From: Moringa oleifera
Taxonomy: Eukaryota > Streptophyta > Magnoliopsida > Brassicales > Moringaceae
Reading direction: 5' to 3'
DNA: 64,000 nt
Assembly: GCA_021397835.1 (NCBI GenBank)
Contig: JAJFZO010000256.1
Span: forward strand, 382,001-446,000
A program made the position numbers and the translations under genes. The notes beneath the pieces were generated by a model. It made no database searches and was not told the DNA's origin. It saw only the letters and a program-made list of their open reading frames with translations. Positions 63,880-64,000 of this stretch are shown in pieces; the first letter of the stretch is position 1, and every line of letters starts with the position of its first letter.

Positions 63880-64000
63880 TGTATTGATCAGGGAGACAGT
63901 GAACAAAATAATGTAGAGGCAACAATTGGGAGGAGTAAAGGATTTCATTGTCAAGGAATTAATTACAAAGTTTATCCTTCATGTACAAGTATCACTGTAT
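63880..64000 (-). other. 3' flank of a further DUF241 T1 gene lying just past the window edge
   Basis: The last 120 bases align with 59262-59384, the sequence immediately 3' of the stop codon of copy F: shared blocks are ggagaca, aataat-tagaggcaaca, aattaca and catgtacaagtatca. In F the stop codon follows within about 20 bases of this point. A T1 gene (here called H) on the minus strand, with its stop near 64020-64030, is therefore expected, but no codon of it is inside the window. Confidence 0.6.

Overview
The window is nuclear DNA from a eudicot plant: spaced, intron-rich genes with GT-AG introns, AT-rich spacers, many GA/CT and TA microsatellites, decayed Ty1-copia retroelements and exclusively plant-type proteins. 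The species cannot be named from the sequence alone.

Layout. 1-4.6 kb is AT-rich spacer. Four multi-exon plus-strand genes follow, whose splice frames I joined base by base: an O-fucosyltransferase-family type II membrane protein (4634-9162, 10 exons, 606 aa); HCF244, the chloroplast SDR-like factor for psbA translation (10139-13632, 8 exons, 393 aa); after a 13 kb gene-free stretch, a DUF630/DUF632 protein (26919-31911, 4 coding exons, 841 aa); and a BSK1-type brassinosteroid-signalling pseudokinase with a TPR tail (34842-41025, 9 exons, 499 aa). From memory, Arabidopsis chromosome 4 has the same neighbours (DUF241 genes, BSK1 = At4g35230, DUF630/632 = At4g35240, HCF244 = At4g35250), so this is a conserved block.

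From 42.4 kb to the right edge lies a lineage-expanded cluster of intronless DUF241 (PF03087) genes. Five clear genes of two alternating subtypes, one more divergent founder-like copy, one pseudogene and one internally deleted mini-copy can be read. I call the subtypes T1 (MAAT.. or MATS.. start, copies B, D, F) and T2 (MAASAS start, copies C, E, G). Copies mini-A', A, B, C, D are on plus and E, F, G on minus, so the cluster is a large imperfect inverted repeat. Each gene carries its own duplicated upstream module and a TATA box about 80-95 bp before its ATG. Two further gene bodies have been deleted, leaving flanks joined together (near 46.6 kb and 55.96 kb). The inversion junction is near 53.0-53.25 kb, and just beyond it sits a complete-ended but internally deleted copia element (53415-55863, 5-bp target duplication TTTTG). 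The pseudogene F is broken by a 235-bp solo-LTR-like insertion (duplication ATGAT), by a -1 frameshift and by a short deletion. The last 120 bases match the 3' flank of F, so another T1 gene on the minus strand should start to be read just past base 64000.

How the genes relate: BSK1 and the DUF630/632 protein both have N-terminal MGC myristoylation/palmitoylation signals and probably act at the plasma membrane; HCF244 acts at thylakoids; the O-fucosyltransferase-like protein is a Golgi-type enzyme. No shared pathway is evident. The DUF241 cluster is the most unusual part because it shows gene birth, truncation, inversion and loss in one stretch.
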